Shown here piece by piece: positions 35,561-45,752 of a stretch of 49,184 nucleotides of DNA (the first letter of the stretch is position 1; every line of letters starts with the position of its first letter). The stretch comes from Welwitschia mirabilis (lineage: Eukaryota > Gnetophyta > Gnetopsida > Welwitschiales). The stretch is taken from assembly GCA_051453625.1 (NCBI GenBank), contig JBOZIK010000001.1, positions 63,188,898 through 63,238,081 on the forward strand, read 5' to 3'. The notes under the pieces were generated by a model that was given only the letters and a program-made list of their open reading frames with translations, had not been told where the DNA came from and searched no databases. The position numbers and the translations under genes were made by a program.

Positions 35561-35599
35561 GGATTACATGATTTCTTCTACTTAAAGAATCAACTACCA

Positions 35600-35945
35600 C
35601 ATTTATTATACTATATGAAAATTCACTATTACATTATAATATTTTAATAATCTTACCCATCTTATTTGCTTGATATTTAAGTTTGACTGAGTGTGAAGAT
35701 ACTTCAAACTCTTATTATCTGTTTAGATTTCTATATGTTTCTCATAAAGGTAATACTACCAAATTTTTAGTGCATGAATTACTACAGTTAATTCTGGATC
35801 ATGAAATAGATAATTATTTTCATGATCTTTCAATGTTCTCAATGAATATGTAAAATCCTTATCATCTTGCATTCAAAGTGCTCCCATTCCTTCTCTTAAT
35901 GCATCAGTAAAAACTAGATAAGGAGTATGTGGTTATGACATCTTT
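35600..35945 (-). pseudogene. RNase H domain of element C, broken
   Basis: From 35945 down: YLVFTDALREGMGAL, MQDDKDFTYSL, RTLKDHENNYLFHDPELTVV, IHALKIW, YYLYEKHIEI and TDNKSLKYLHTQSNLNIKQI. The FTDAS-EGLGAVLMQ, LRPHE-NYPTHDLELAAVV and TDHKSLKYIFTQ-NLNLRQ blocks of gypsy RNase H are all recognisable. The first catalytic Asp is kept. Stops replace Trp or Gln at two places at least. Confidence 0.85.
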
Positions 35946-36224
35946 AGAATAGAAGCTAAAGTGAGGGATGATTTTAATGTTTAAAAAGCTCATTCACATT
36001 AATAAGTCCATGAAAATTGGAGATGTTTTCTTCATAAAAAGATTAGAGGAATATTAATCTTATAAAAGTTAGTAATAAACCTTCTATAATAACCTATAAG
36101 ACCAAGAAAACACTTTACTTCTATTACCAAGTCTATTCTATGCTAATCTATTACTGCTTGGACCACTATGATAACTCCTTATTCTACTATTACATAATCA
36201 AAGAATTTAATTTTTAATATCTAA

Positions 36225-36835
36225 AACTCACATTCTTCTAGATTTGCATAGAAGTAATTTCTTCTTAAGATATCTAACACTAATCTTAGATGTTGCTCAT
36301 GTGTTTTCCTTATTAGAAAGTAAACTAGTATGTTATTAATAAAGATTATCATAAATTCGTATAACTATTTTCTCAATTGGTTAATTATTACTATCATAAA
36401 TCCTACTAGAGCATTGATGAGATCAAAAGAAATAATCCTAAATTCAAAATGTTCATACTAAGTTCTAAAGAAAGTTTTAAAAATATCCTCTTCCTTATTT
36501 CAAGGTTGCTAATATTCTAATTTAAGATCCATTTTAAAGAAGATCTTTATATACTTTTGTTAATCAAATAGATATTCTATTATTAGCAAGGGATAGCTAT
36601 TATTGATCATTACATGATGGATATTTTATAATCTACATAGAGTCTTAAGTTAGTATCTTTTTTTTTGGTAAATAAGGCTAGCAAATCTTAAAGAGATGTG
36701 TTTAATTTGATGAGGCCCTTATCTAGTAAGGTTATTAGTTGTGATTTTAGTTATACCAACTTGACTGACGACATTCTATAAGGGGCTCTAGATATTGGTT
36801 CTACACTAGGTTTTAAAGATATTTTAAAATCATCT
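36225..36835 (-). pseudogene. Reverse transcriptase domain of element C, broken
   Basis: From 36835 down: LKPSVEPISRAPYRMSSVKL, VKLKSQLITLLDKGLIKLNT, then a decayed middle, then KEEDIFKTFFRT, YEHFEFRIISFDLINALVGF and FMIIFINNILVYF, followed by HEQHLRLVLDILRRN. The order is that of chromovirus RT (PISxAPYRMAPxEL, LLDKGxIRPSxSPWG, [36 protein letters not shown]). Both catalytic Asp codons are Asn (FINN, 36332-36337). Confidence 0.88.
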
Positions 36836-36999
36836 TCCCTACTAGGAGGGCATCTTGGTAATTCATTTGGAAACATGTTGATATACTCCTATACTACTAG
36901 AAAATATAAAATTTTTAGCTGAGTTTGAAAGGAGAGAATGTATTTCACCATACCAAATACCTTCTCTTTTCTCAATTCCCTTCTTAATTACTTAATTTT

Positions 37000-37350
37000 A
37001 ATTATATTTACATAATAGAATTAGGTTTAATTGGTAAATGAATTATCTCATTTCTAAGCTTTAAAACTGTAACATTTCTAACATAGTAATCTATTTGAGC
37101 CTTATTCTCTTATAGGCAATTAATGCCTAAAATGATATCAAAGTATTGCAATTCTAAAACTTGAAGCTACACTTAAAGTGTATAACCAATGAGTCCAAAT
37201 TGCACATAGTAGTTTCACCAAGAATTCTAATTTAACTATCATTTATAAGTTTTACTACTAATTACTTTTTAATCTTAGTTATGAGGAATAATCTTTGAGT
37301 TAAATAAATGGAAATGAAGGAGCATGAAGCTTCTAGATCTAATAAAATTC
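37000..37350 (-). pseudogene. Protease domain of element C, broken
   Basis: LLDLEASCSFIS at about 37310-37347 corresponds to LLDSGASHSFIS; the Asp is present but Ser-Gly reads Leu-Glu, which would destroy the flap-less active site. Further on, FKCSFKFYNFDIILGINCL matches the VILGMDWL block, with Asp changed to Asn. It lies between gag and RT as expected. Confidence 0.7.
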
Positions 37351-37799
37351 TTATAAAAATACCTAGTAGAGTATCTTAGATTTGTAGTATTATTAGAGGT
37401 TAATCACATTTACTAAAAAATAAAGCATATAGATTTTTGATATTATTTGAAGCCTCTTCTATTTTCTTTCTTTAAGGGTACTTTCTACTATATTTCTTGA
37501 TGAAGACTCTATTTTGATCTTTCTTAAAGATTTACACTTATTTAAGGATGCTAGGACTTCATTATATTAACCTCAATAACACTGGATGCTTGAAACGTGG
37601 CCTTTTTACTAGCTGCATTAGTCTATCATCCTAAAGTATCTTTTTAATTTCTTTAAAGTTCTCACCCTTGATCCATAATTCTTTAGTAAGTCTAGTCTTC
37701 TCTAAATCTTCAATAAGAATCCTAGGCTAAAAAGACTTAACTTGGCTTTGAATAGTAAGATGCAAAGATACTACTAATATTTTTGCTGTCACTGCATCA

Positions 37800-38290
37800 C
37801 TTCTAGATGTCTTTGAAATATACCTTAGTAGCTTTATGAATTTATTTTTATATCAAACCACTATCATGAAGTCTTGCATAAAGCTATAAAACTATTCTAC
37901 CATTACATTCTTGTAAAATTATGATATATGCCTTACTTAAAATCTAGACTTAAACGCTTTTCAAGATAGTTGATTTAAAAATTAAGGTCTTGATTTTTAT
38001 CCTTTCTATCATATAGTTGCAGCCTTATTTAGTTGATGAGTTGCTAAGATGTCCTTTTATTTTGAAGTTAATTTAAATAGCTTTAATTCTCTTAATATGA
38101 AAACTAATCATGCTTTAGCCTTAACTACATTTTCTAATCCCTCAAAAAGTTGAGTATTTGCTTACTTAAATTGCATCATTAACTTTCTAAATGTTTTTGC
38201 TTCATTTCTAACATTGTTTCTCTCTTGTAATTCATTCAATAGGCTATTGACCACATCAGTTAGAGATCTTACTTTACTTTTAAACGCCAT
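37800..38290 (-). pseudogene. gag of element C (N-terminal part), broken
   Basis: An ATG at 38290, about 60 bp from the primer site, starts MAFKSKVRSLTDVVNSLLNE, LQERNNVRNEAKTFRKLMMQ. Then come QLFEGLENVVKAKA, LTSK, stop, KDILATHQLNKAATI and two stops where Trp-Trp is expected. This resembles the F-G-DP--A--WL---E and Y-L-G-A--WW pattern of the gypsy Gag capsid. The region 37350-37800 continues Gag but is hard to read; a zinc knuckle was not found. Confidence 0.65.
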
Positions 38291-38350
38291 CAGTCAAATC
38301 CTATAAGGTTTTAAATTCTACTACTAGTAAGTAGAATTTATTAACCTATT

Positions 38351-38362
38351 ACTTTGATACCA
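38351..38362 (-). other. Primer-binding site of element C (initiator-Met type)
   Basis: The element strand reads TGGTATCAAAGT; the usual site is TGGTATCAGAGC, so the two changes are G-to-A and C-to-T. It lies a few bases from the LTR border near 38366. Confidence 0.7.
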
Positions 38363-38365
38363 AAA

Positions 38366-40708
38366 TTTTCTAGCCCCAAACCCTTACAAGATCCAAAAAT
38401 GTTTATTAACCTAAACATTAACTTAACTGGTAATATTTAGAAACATTTAGAAGATAATTTAGTAACATGTTAACAAAACTACCTAATCATTTTAAAAAAG
38501 AATGAAATGATAAGTTTTTAAGTGATTAGAGTCTTCCTTAATTACTAAACTATTAATAGGTGCCACAATAATATAAATATCACAAATTCCTTAAAAGAAT
38601 TAATGATAAAATAATCTCCTATTATAAATTGAATAAAATAATCTCTTACTTAGAATAATTTAAAAGAGGAGACTACTTACTTAAGGGAACATATCTTTAG
38701 TTAGTATTATATTTTCATCCTAGAACTATAATTTTCTTAAGTGTTTATTTTTTTATTAAAACCCCCATTTTTCTACCCTTTTATATTATCTTTTCAAAGT
38801 CCAAGTGCTTTAGAGAGCAACACTAAAAAGACTTTATTGGGGTTTATGTGAGAAATATTTTATTAATTCACTTATTAAAATTTTTTCTTAAAAATTTCTT
38901 TTATTAATACCCAAGGTTACTCTTCTATATTAGTTTTTCAAAGCCTAAGAACTCTGGAGAGCAGTACTAAAAGGGTTTCTTGGGGTTTAAATAAGAAGTG
39001 AGAATAATTTCAATTATTAATAGTTTCTCTTAAAATTCATTTTATTAAGCCCTAAGATTATCCTTCTATATTATGTTGCTAAAGTCCAAGAACTTTAGAG
39101 AGCAGCACTAAAAGAGTTTCTTGGGGTCATCAAGAAAATCAATGAGGGAGGTTAGAAATCCTTTGGAAGGGGAGTGGATTTGAGGAATATCATCAAGAAA
39201 CCCATTTGAAAGGGTGGGAAGTTAAGAACCCTTATGGGTGATGGGGTTTAGGGCTAGGGGAAGGGGTGTTGAAGGGGAGGGATGGTGTGGATACATGGGG
39301 TATTATTGAGAAACTCAATGGAGGATGGTCAAGCACTTAAATAATTGGTGTCATACAATTTAATTAATACATAAACATTTTTCAGCTATTTCTATGAATA
39401 AAAGAAATTTCACAAAAGAAAAAAATATAAAGTTGTACATTTCCAACAAGGGATAGAATACATTTTTCTCTTAAATCACAATATAATAATAGCCTACAAA
39501 ATTCTTTTGAAATTTACATTTTTATGTAATAAGTTAAACAAGTATAGGGAATTATAAAATTATCTTAAGGGATAATTTTTTAAAACCAAAAATACTACTT
39601 ATGGTAATTTACATTATAGGGCCTTATAAATTAAGAGGAAAGAAAATAATTTCTTATCCAAATTTCCACCATAACACTTAATGGTTAACTTGCTAAGTAG
39701 CCCCTGTACCTATGACAAAATGATTTGGATGCAAACCATGAAAAACACAATTTCTAACATGGCTCAGTTGATAGAAAGAGCATTCTTAAAAAATCCCAAA
39801 TGTGCCTAAAAAAAATAAGAGAATGAAAACACAAAGATTTATAGGATGTAAAGGTGATCATTTGATTATCTTAACTCATGTTTAGAAAAATTCATAGTTT
39901 CAGCAACACAGGTATGCCTTGACCAAGAGGAATTTCATTCATGTTTACACATTTTTTCCTTACTCTTCTTGGTAATTTACTTTCATGGCTTTGAAAGTCT
40001 AACAAAGGGTATTCCCTTTAAAGTTGGCATCACATAGTTGCCTTGGCTAAATTTTTTGTAATTAGTTAAAAGGTAAAACATAAATGCTTAGATTTACTCT
40101 AAGGCCTAAGAAATTATATCCAAAAATTTTCAAATTAAAAAATAAAAAACTCTTTAGAAGTAACAATCTATGAAGACAGAAAAGATGGAAGAAAATAGGC
40201 AGTAATTTCCTAAAAATAGAACATTTTAGCATTAAAAGATAGATTAATCACTACTAAATAAGTTAAAATAGCTAGAACCACACCCAGAGAAGTAGAAAAT
40301 ACGCAGATCCTAAAATGTAAGTTTTTTTAAATATTGAGTTGTAAGGGCAAAAAGCTAAAGAAAAACTTGAGAAGAATAAGAAAAGATACAAGCCATTAAA
40401 TTTTTACATATTTATTAAAAAAGTTAGTAAGTTATCAAGTTTTCAAGTGAGAGTTGGCTTTTCTCTAAGCCCCCTCCTTTACACTTAGTTTTTTGAAAAA
40501 GGTAATAATAATAAAAGTAAATTTATTTTAAAATATATGTAAGAAATGGCTTTTAATAACTATTTAAATCCTTAACATATGTTTAAAATAACTAATCTCA
40601 CATATGACATAATCATCTTTTATTAAAATTAAACTTTAACTTTCTTATACATAGATGACTTGTATTAAAATTTAATTCTATTTTGGTTATAAAAGTGAGG
40701 ATGTGACA
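38366..40708 (-). repeat. 5' LTR of element C (right, 2.3 kb)
   Basis: It begins TTTTCTAGCCCCAAACCC, the counterpart of TGACAATCTCAAACCC at 30379, and ends GGATGTGACA. The ~140-bp repeats recur at 38776-39128 (two units and a partial third) and the G-rich repeat at 39128-39320. It lacks about 0.9-1.3 kb that the other LTR has, so one copy lost or gained repeat units. Confidence 0.82.
38776..39320. repeat. Tandem and G-rich repeats in the 5' LTR of element C
   Basis: Units start at about 38776, 38921 and 39061 with the same TCAAAGTCCAAGxxCTTTAG and GCACTAAAAGAGTTTCTTGG blocks as in the other LTR. A G-rich segment with ATCATCAAGAAACCCATTTG, GTTAAGAACCCTTATGGG and GAGAAACTCAATGGAG follows. Confidence 0.7.
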
Positions 40709-41380
40709 TAGATACTAAGATTACATATTATTATTAAGAAGGATTAATTTATTATAAAACAACATAATACATGCTTCCTCAATAAAATGACACCATTATT
40801 AGGGATGATTTCAAGAGAGTTTGGAAGATTAATTCTTAGTACTCAACTAAGTAATTTGATTTCAAGATGTTTACCTCTGTATTATGTGCATAGAGTTTTT
40901 TGTTTTCTTAGTTTAGCTTACATTTTTATTTTCTTAGTTTACCTTGAATTTTTATTTTAGTTAGTTTTTATTTCAATGTTCATTTTTACTTTTTGTGAAG
41001 ATAGTGATTACCACTTTTATATCTACCTTAGTTAACACTTTGTGCTTTGTCTAATCTAAGTGAGTGTCATGTTCATTATTTATATAGCTTATTCTTTTAC
41101 TTCATGCGATCTAAAAGGGGATTGTTACTTGGATGTAAAGAAGTTTATTTAACATGTTATAAATATGTAGGAAAATGATAACGAAGCAAAAGAAGCATTA
41201 TGAGAATCAATTCATTAGAAATGCAACTTAAGAATGGTTAGTGAACTTTAATTTAAGAATAAAATATGGGAATTTTAATTAAAAAATATAGAATAGAAGA
41301 AGATAATTTGTAAGCTTTTTATTTATATATTTTTAAAAGTAATTTGTTTCATAAATCATATTCATATTCAAACTCATAAA
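40709..41380 (+). other. Element F: end of 5' LTR and untranslated leader
   Basis: 40709-40781 would be the last part of an LTR ending ...TTCCTCA, six bases before a primer site. The leader that follows is T-rich (TTTTTTGTTTTCTTAGTTTA repeated near 40900-40980), as is usual after the primer site in Athila-like elements. No gene seen. Confidence 0.45.
40788..40807 (+). other. Primer-binding site of element F (tRNA-Asp type)
   Basis: TGACACCATTATTAGGGA corresponds to TGGCGCCGTTGCCGGGGA with seven changes, all G-to-A or C-to-T. The six-base spacer to the presumed LTR end equals that of element A. It is on the plus strand, opposite to element A. Confidence 0.6.
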
Positions 41381-43075
41381 CAAGATATATCTTACATCTC
41401 GTCTTCTTTTAACAATCCTTCTAACCATATAAACATGTTAATATCTATTTCTAATTCATTAACTCTTAAGGACATGATATCTTATCAAAAAAGAGATAAT
41501 AAAAACCCTTTCAATCTATCTAATGAAGATGATGTTTAACTTAAGACTCTACATGCCTATCCTACAATTTTATGAGCAGATGAAAGATACCCTTCCAATG
41601 CCTAATAGAAACAAAGAAAGCTCTTTCTTATCCAAGGAAATTAAAAAAAAAAAAAGCTAACCAACAGGACATAGATGATCATTTGCTTCTTCATCCTTAG
41701 AAGGAAAGGATAAGAATTAGTTGAAAACTATCCCATATAAAAGCCTTAAGACTCATAATTAAGTTTAATATACATTCATAAAAAGTTCATACTTGAAACA
41801 ACTATGAGAAAAATAAGAAGCAATATTATCGGCATGTCCTAACAACTTTACAAGGATTATTCTATAAGTTATGAGAGATTCTTAATTACTACTTAATCCC
41901 ACCTAGTGGATGATTTTAAAATAAGAACTCATTAATGACTTCTTTAGTGAATTGAATAGAAAAACCAAGTAGCTAGTAGGTTTTTCATGTAGCAGAAATG
42001 TACTCACTTAACCTTGGGTAATGCTTAGAAACTTTTAAAGGAATTAGTGGAAATGAGTTAAACATGACCTTAATCAATCCTTAAGAAATATGTAATCCTA
42101 TGAAAAATATTAAAAGACTTAAAGAAAGTATAACATGAAGAGAAACCTCTCCCTAGCAATCTAATCCAAGAAATTATTGACATTTTAAAAGCTTATATAA
42201 AAGCCTTAGATGATGAAAAAGATGTTAAATCAATAACTAAAAACTTCAAGAACTTACTCTCATTATGAAATATGTAAAGATAACTTTCTTTACACTAAAT
42301 AATCTCCTATCTTACCAACATGTGGATAAATGATCTATGAATAAATTTGTGCATTCAATCAAAGACCTAATACTTGTATAAATAATCAGTAATTATAACC
42401 ATGAAATAATGGATCACGACCAATCTTTAGACCTTATTTTTCTTGTACATAGAGAATAAAAAGCTTTTACTTCAATATCTTACAAACCAAAAACTTTCAA
42501 TTTGGTAACTTTTAGCCCAACTCTTTTACCTACCTTAAGAATGATTCCCTTAGATATTTAATTGAGAAGTTAAAGAAAATACAAAAGGCCATTAAAAATG
42601 AATATGGAGAATCTTATAGATATATTTTAACAAGCTATCTTAGAAATTCAAATACCTTAAGGCTATCATGTAACCCAAATCATTTCCAATCCAAATTATC
42701 CTAACAAGGATTAGAATATAGTAATAAGAAGTAAACATGATATAGCTTCTAATGAAGAAGCCTCCAATTCTCATAAATAAGATAAAATTAGACCAATGAT
42801 AATGACATAGAAATTCTTAATCAACTCAAATTTCCTTTCACTTCTAAAGCAAATCTAATAATAATACAACCAATGAAAAAAAACTAAATAAACCTATAAT
42901 CCTTTAACTAGAAATATTAAAGACTAATCCTACTTATTATGATTATCTTAAGATCATATAAGATGTGAGAATTAACCTATCGATTTGGAAAACATTGCAA
43001 GAAAATATTAAATATAATAAAATATGAAAGGAATTAGTCAATAGAAAATAAAATAAAATTATACCAGGTAGAGCC
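41381..43075 (+). pseudogene. Probable gag region of element F, very decayed
   Basis: The plus strand has long stretches without frameshift but with many stops. Around 41830-41890 it reads RHVLTTLQGLFYKL, then LNYYLIPPSG, which resembles the C-R-AFPTTLxGxAxxWF and L-PxSI-SF segment of Tat-like Gag. Near 42900-43030 TYYDYLKII, stop, DVRINLSIWKTLQENIKY could be a ruined zinc-finger region followed by L---IE-LI. The match is weak. What supports it is position: after a tRNA-Asp primer site and before the copia insertion. The rest of element F would lie beyond the right window edge. Confidence 0.4.
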
Positions 43076-43229
43076 TGTTAGATTATATTTACTAATTAAT
43101 GTTAAACTAATTCCTCTAGTGTAGTGCAAATTTATTAGATATTGTGTGCAGATGAGTTTGAGTTATGCAGGTGAAAGATTTGGATCAACATGCATGAAAG
43201 AAACTGCTTAGTTATGTTTACCTCTAGTG

Positions 43230-43580
43230 GGAGTTGACTAAATCCTAGAGGGGTTGATGGCACCTAAAGCAGACACAAAAAAATGAACTAAACCTAGAGG
43301 GATCGACCAGATTATGAAGAGGTCGATCAGACCCATGATCCTAAGAGCTAGTATCCCTAAACCAAATGGAAAGTGGTTGACTAGATATTTAAGGGGTCGA
43401 CTAGATTTGAGAGTTGATAGTTAAGCCCCAAAGTGGTCGACTAGATTTTCATGGGTCAATTGGACCTAAAAAGCTAATATTCCATAGTTTTAGACTGAGA
43501 GACAAGGGATCAACCAGACCCAGGATGGGGTCGACTGAGTTCTTATAGAATCGACAGGATATTTGTGGGGTCGAACAAAT
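43230..43580. repeat. Array of degenerate GGGGTCGACCAGA motifs in the LTR of D
   Basis: About ten copies at 20-60 bp spacing, e.g. GGGATCGACCAGATT, GAGGTCGATCAGACC, GGGGTCGACTAGATT, GTGGTCGACTAGATT and GGGGTCGACTGAG. Others have decayed to GTTGAC, GTCAAT or ATCAAC. The core GTCGAC is palindromic. Confidence 0.75.
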
Positions 43581-43694
43581 GGTATAGAAAAGTAAATATT
43601 GTAGACATTATGTATCCATTACCTAGCTGTTTTCTAGCCGTTTATAACCATTGGAGTTGTAATTCAATTGTATTAAATCCTAGTAACCCTCCAT

Positions 43695-43702
43695 TATAAA
43701 TA
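43695..43702 (+). promoter_or_regulatory. LTR TATA box of element D
   Basis: TATAAATA about 620 bp into the LTR and about 235 bp before its end. Its place ahead of a presumed R-U5 stretch fits the LTR promoter. Confidence 0.5.
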
Positions 43703-43935
43703 CCTAGGTAAGAGATGACCTAGAGATCTTTTAGGAACTTTTCAAAACTGGCATATTCATTATGAATCTGAAAGATCAAGTGGAATATTTCATTGGAACA
43801 TCTTTTGTATTGATTCATATCTGATTAAAGATATCTATTCTTGGAAAAAGAACTTCACTTAGAATCAGATCTAAAAACTTCGTCATTATATTCATTTGGA
43901 GAAGAGCTCCATTCTTTGTACTAATGCTGAATAAG

Positions 43936-43947
43936 TGATATCAGAGC
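43936..43947 (+). other. Primer-binding site of element D (initiator-Met type)
   Basis: TGATATCAGAGC, one G-to-A change from TGGTATCAGAGC, a few bases past the LTR end. Confidence 0.8.
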
Positions 43948-44146
43948 TACCAAGGCTTAATTACATCACTTCTATTTTGTCTTCAATGATTAAGACCTAG
44001 CCAACAAGAGTTCATTATTAATGTTGAGACTGAGCCTGTAAAAGTTTGCTTGAAAGGGTTAATAAGTGAGCCTAAAAAAACTTTTAAAGTAACAAAGATC
44101 TGAGATTAAGAAATCTTATGTGCATCCACATTGGTAATTTTTCTTT
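43948..44146. other. Leader of element D before the gap
   Basis: About 200 bp between primer site and the 843-N gap. The gag start is probably in the gap or just before it. Confidence 0.5.
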
Positions 44147-44989
44147 NNNNNNNNNNNNNNNNNNNNNNNNNNNNNNNNNNNNNNNNNNNNNNNNNNNNNN
44201 NNNNNNNNNNNNNNNNNNNNNNNNNNNNNNNNNNNNNNNNNNNNNNNNNNNNNNNNNNNNNNNNNNNNNNNNNNNNNNNNNNNNNNNNNNNNNNNNNNNN
44301 NNNNNNNNNNNNNNNNNNNNNNNNNNNNNNNNNNNNNNNNNNNNNNNNNNNNNNNNNNNNNNNNNNNNNNNNNNNNNNNNNNNNNNNNNNNNNNNNNNNN
44401 NNNNNNNNNNNNNNNNNNNNNNNNNNNNNNNNNNNNNNNNNNNNNNNNNNNNNNNNNNNNNNNNNNNNNNNNNNNNNNNNNNNNNNNNNNNNNNNNNNNN
44501 NNNNNNNNNNNNNNNNNNNNNNNNNNNNNNNNNNNNNNNNNNNNNNNNNNNNNNNNNNNNNNNNNNNNNNNNNNNNNNNNNNNNNNNNNNNNNNNNNNNN
44601 NNNNNNNNNNNNNNNNNNNNNNNNNNNNNNNNNNNNNNNNNNNNNNNNNNNNNNNNNNNNNNNNNNNNNNNNNNNNNNNNNNNNNNNNNNNNNNNNNNNN
44701 NNNNNNNNNNNNNNNNNNNNNNNNNNNNNNNNNNNNNNNNNNNNNNNNNNNNNNNNNNNNNNNNNNNNNNNNNNNNNNNNNNNNNNNNNNNNNNNNNNNN
44801 NNNNNNNNNNNNNNNNNNNNNNNNNNNNNNNNNNNNNNNNNNNNNNNNNNNNNNNNNNNNNNNNNNNNNNNNNNNNNNNNNNNNNNNNNNNNNNNNNNNN
44901 NNNNNNNNNNNNNNNNNNNNNNNNNNNNNNNNNNNNNNNNNNNNNNNNNNNNNNNNNNNNNNNNNNNNNNNNNNNNNNNNNNNNNNNNN
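44147..44989. other. Assembly gap (843 N)
   Basis: A run of N that hides the N-terminal half of gag in element D. Open frames crossing it are artefacts. Confidence 0.95.
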
Positions 44990-45740
44990 CAAGGTAATCT
45001 TCAAACCTATGAACGTAAATTTACTAAAGATAGAAGAAAAGGTATTTCTTTGAAATGTGTGTAAAAGGATAATAAATCTAACAAATCAGATAAAGATATT
45101 AACAATGATGAAGTGGCTCTTCTAGCTAGGTATTTTAAAAGATTTCTCTACAGGAAAAAGGAAGAAGAATCAAGCAGAAATCAAAGGAAAAGTATTCAAA
45201 AAAAAAAAAGAAGAAGAAAACAAGACAAGGAAAAGAAAATCTAGTGCTATTCTTGCAAAGGATTTGGACATATGGCCAACGAATGTCCCAACACTAGAAG
45301 AGAAAGCAAAAAGCCTAAAAAAACCTCATTGATGGTAACTTGGGATAATGAAGATGATGAAAACGAAGAAAACTACTCAGTTCATTGATCAGATAGAGAA
45401 AGGAGATTATATTTCATGGCTCTAATATCATCTCTCAGAAATGTGCCTATTACTTTAACATCAGATGACTTAGACATGATTGATAAAGAGGAAGATGAGT
45501 TAGAATAAACTTATTAAAAGTTTTATGAAGAATGTGAGAAGCTCACTAAAAGAATCAATGAGTTAAATAAAATGATGAAGAGCATTACAACAGAAAATAA
45601 GTAAGTGGAAGAGAAGTGCAAAGTACTCATAGCTAATAATTTCAAGTTAATTACTTAGATAAATGATCTCACATTCTTTGTAAATAAGTTTTCTGGTAGT
45701 TCATTTAAATTGGAATAGATGCTTCAAATACAAAGCCATA
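44990..45740 (+). pseudogene. gag of element D, C-terminal part
   Basis: One frame reads on from the gap: INNDEVALLARYFKRFLYRK (family: DEDIALLTRKFRKFLKK), a long Lys/Arg tract, then an intact CCHC zinc knuckle at 45245-45286, CYSCKGFGHMANECP (C-X2-C-X4-H-X4-C). An acidic stretch follows (VTWDNEDDENEENYSVH), then MIDKEEDELE and a coiled coil (FYEECEKLTKRINELNKMMK, EEKCKVLIANNFKL). This order is that of SIRE/Maximus Gag. Stops are few and mostly TAA/TAG for Gln, so this copy is less decayed than the gypsy elements. A 10-N gap follows at 45743. Confidence 0.85.
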
Positions 45741-45742
45741 AT

Positions 45743-45752
45743 NNNNNNNNNN
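45743..45752. other. Assembly gap (10 N)
   Basis: A short run of N between gag and protease of element D; the frame is the same on both sides. Confidence 0.95.

Larger units (their letters stand above)
30379..40708 (-). mobile_element. Element C: Ty3/gypsy, Tekay-like, inserted in element F
   Basis: A complete but decayed minus-strand element of about 10.3 kb. LTRs lie at 30379-34098 (3') and 38366-40708 (5'). Between them, in element order, are a Met-type primer site, gag, protease, RT, RNase H and integrase with a chromodomain remnant. The LTRs start TGTCACATCC on the element strand. The flanking 5-mers TATTA and TAGAT match poorly, so the target duplication is not proven. It separates LTR-like sequence on its left from a tRNA-Asp primer site on its right. 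Confidence 0.85.
43076..43930 (+). repeat. 5' LTR of element D
   Basis: It starts TGTTAGATTATATTT and shares long blocks with 48668 onward: TAGATATTxTGTGCAxATGA, GTTTGAGTTATGCAGGT, AGCTAGTATCCCTAAACC, and the GTCGAC-like motif series. A TATA box lies at 43695. The exact 3' border is uncertain by about 5 bp. Confidence 0.85.

Noticed and set aside
30374-40713. Target-site duplication of element C (TATTA / TAGAT)
   Set aside because: The two 5-mers match poorly; LTR borders are decayed, so the duplication cannot be called.
43230-43580. GTCGAC motif array as a possible CRISPR
   Set aside because: Motifs are too short, spacing is irregular, copies are degenerate, and the context is a plant LTR.
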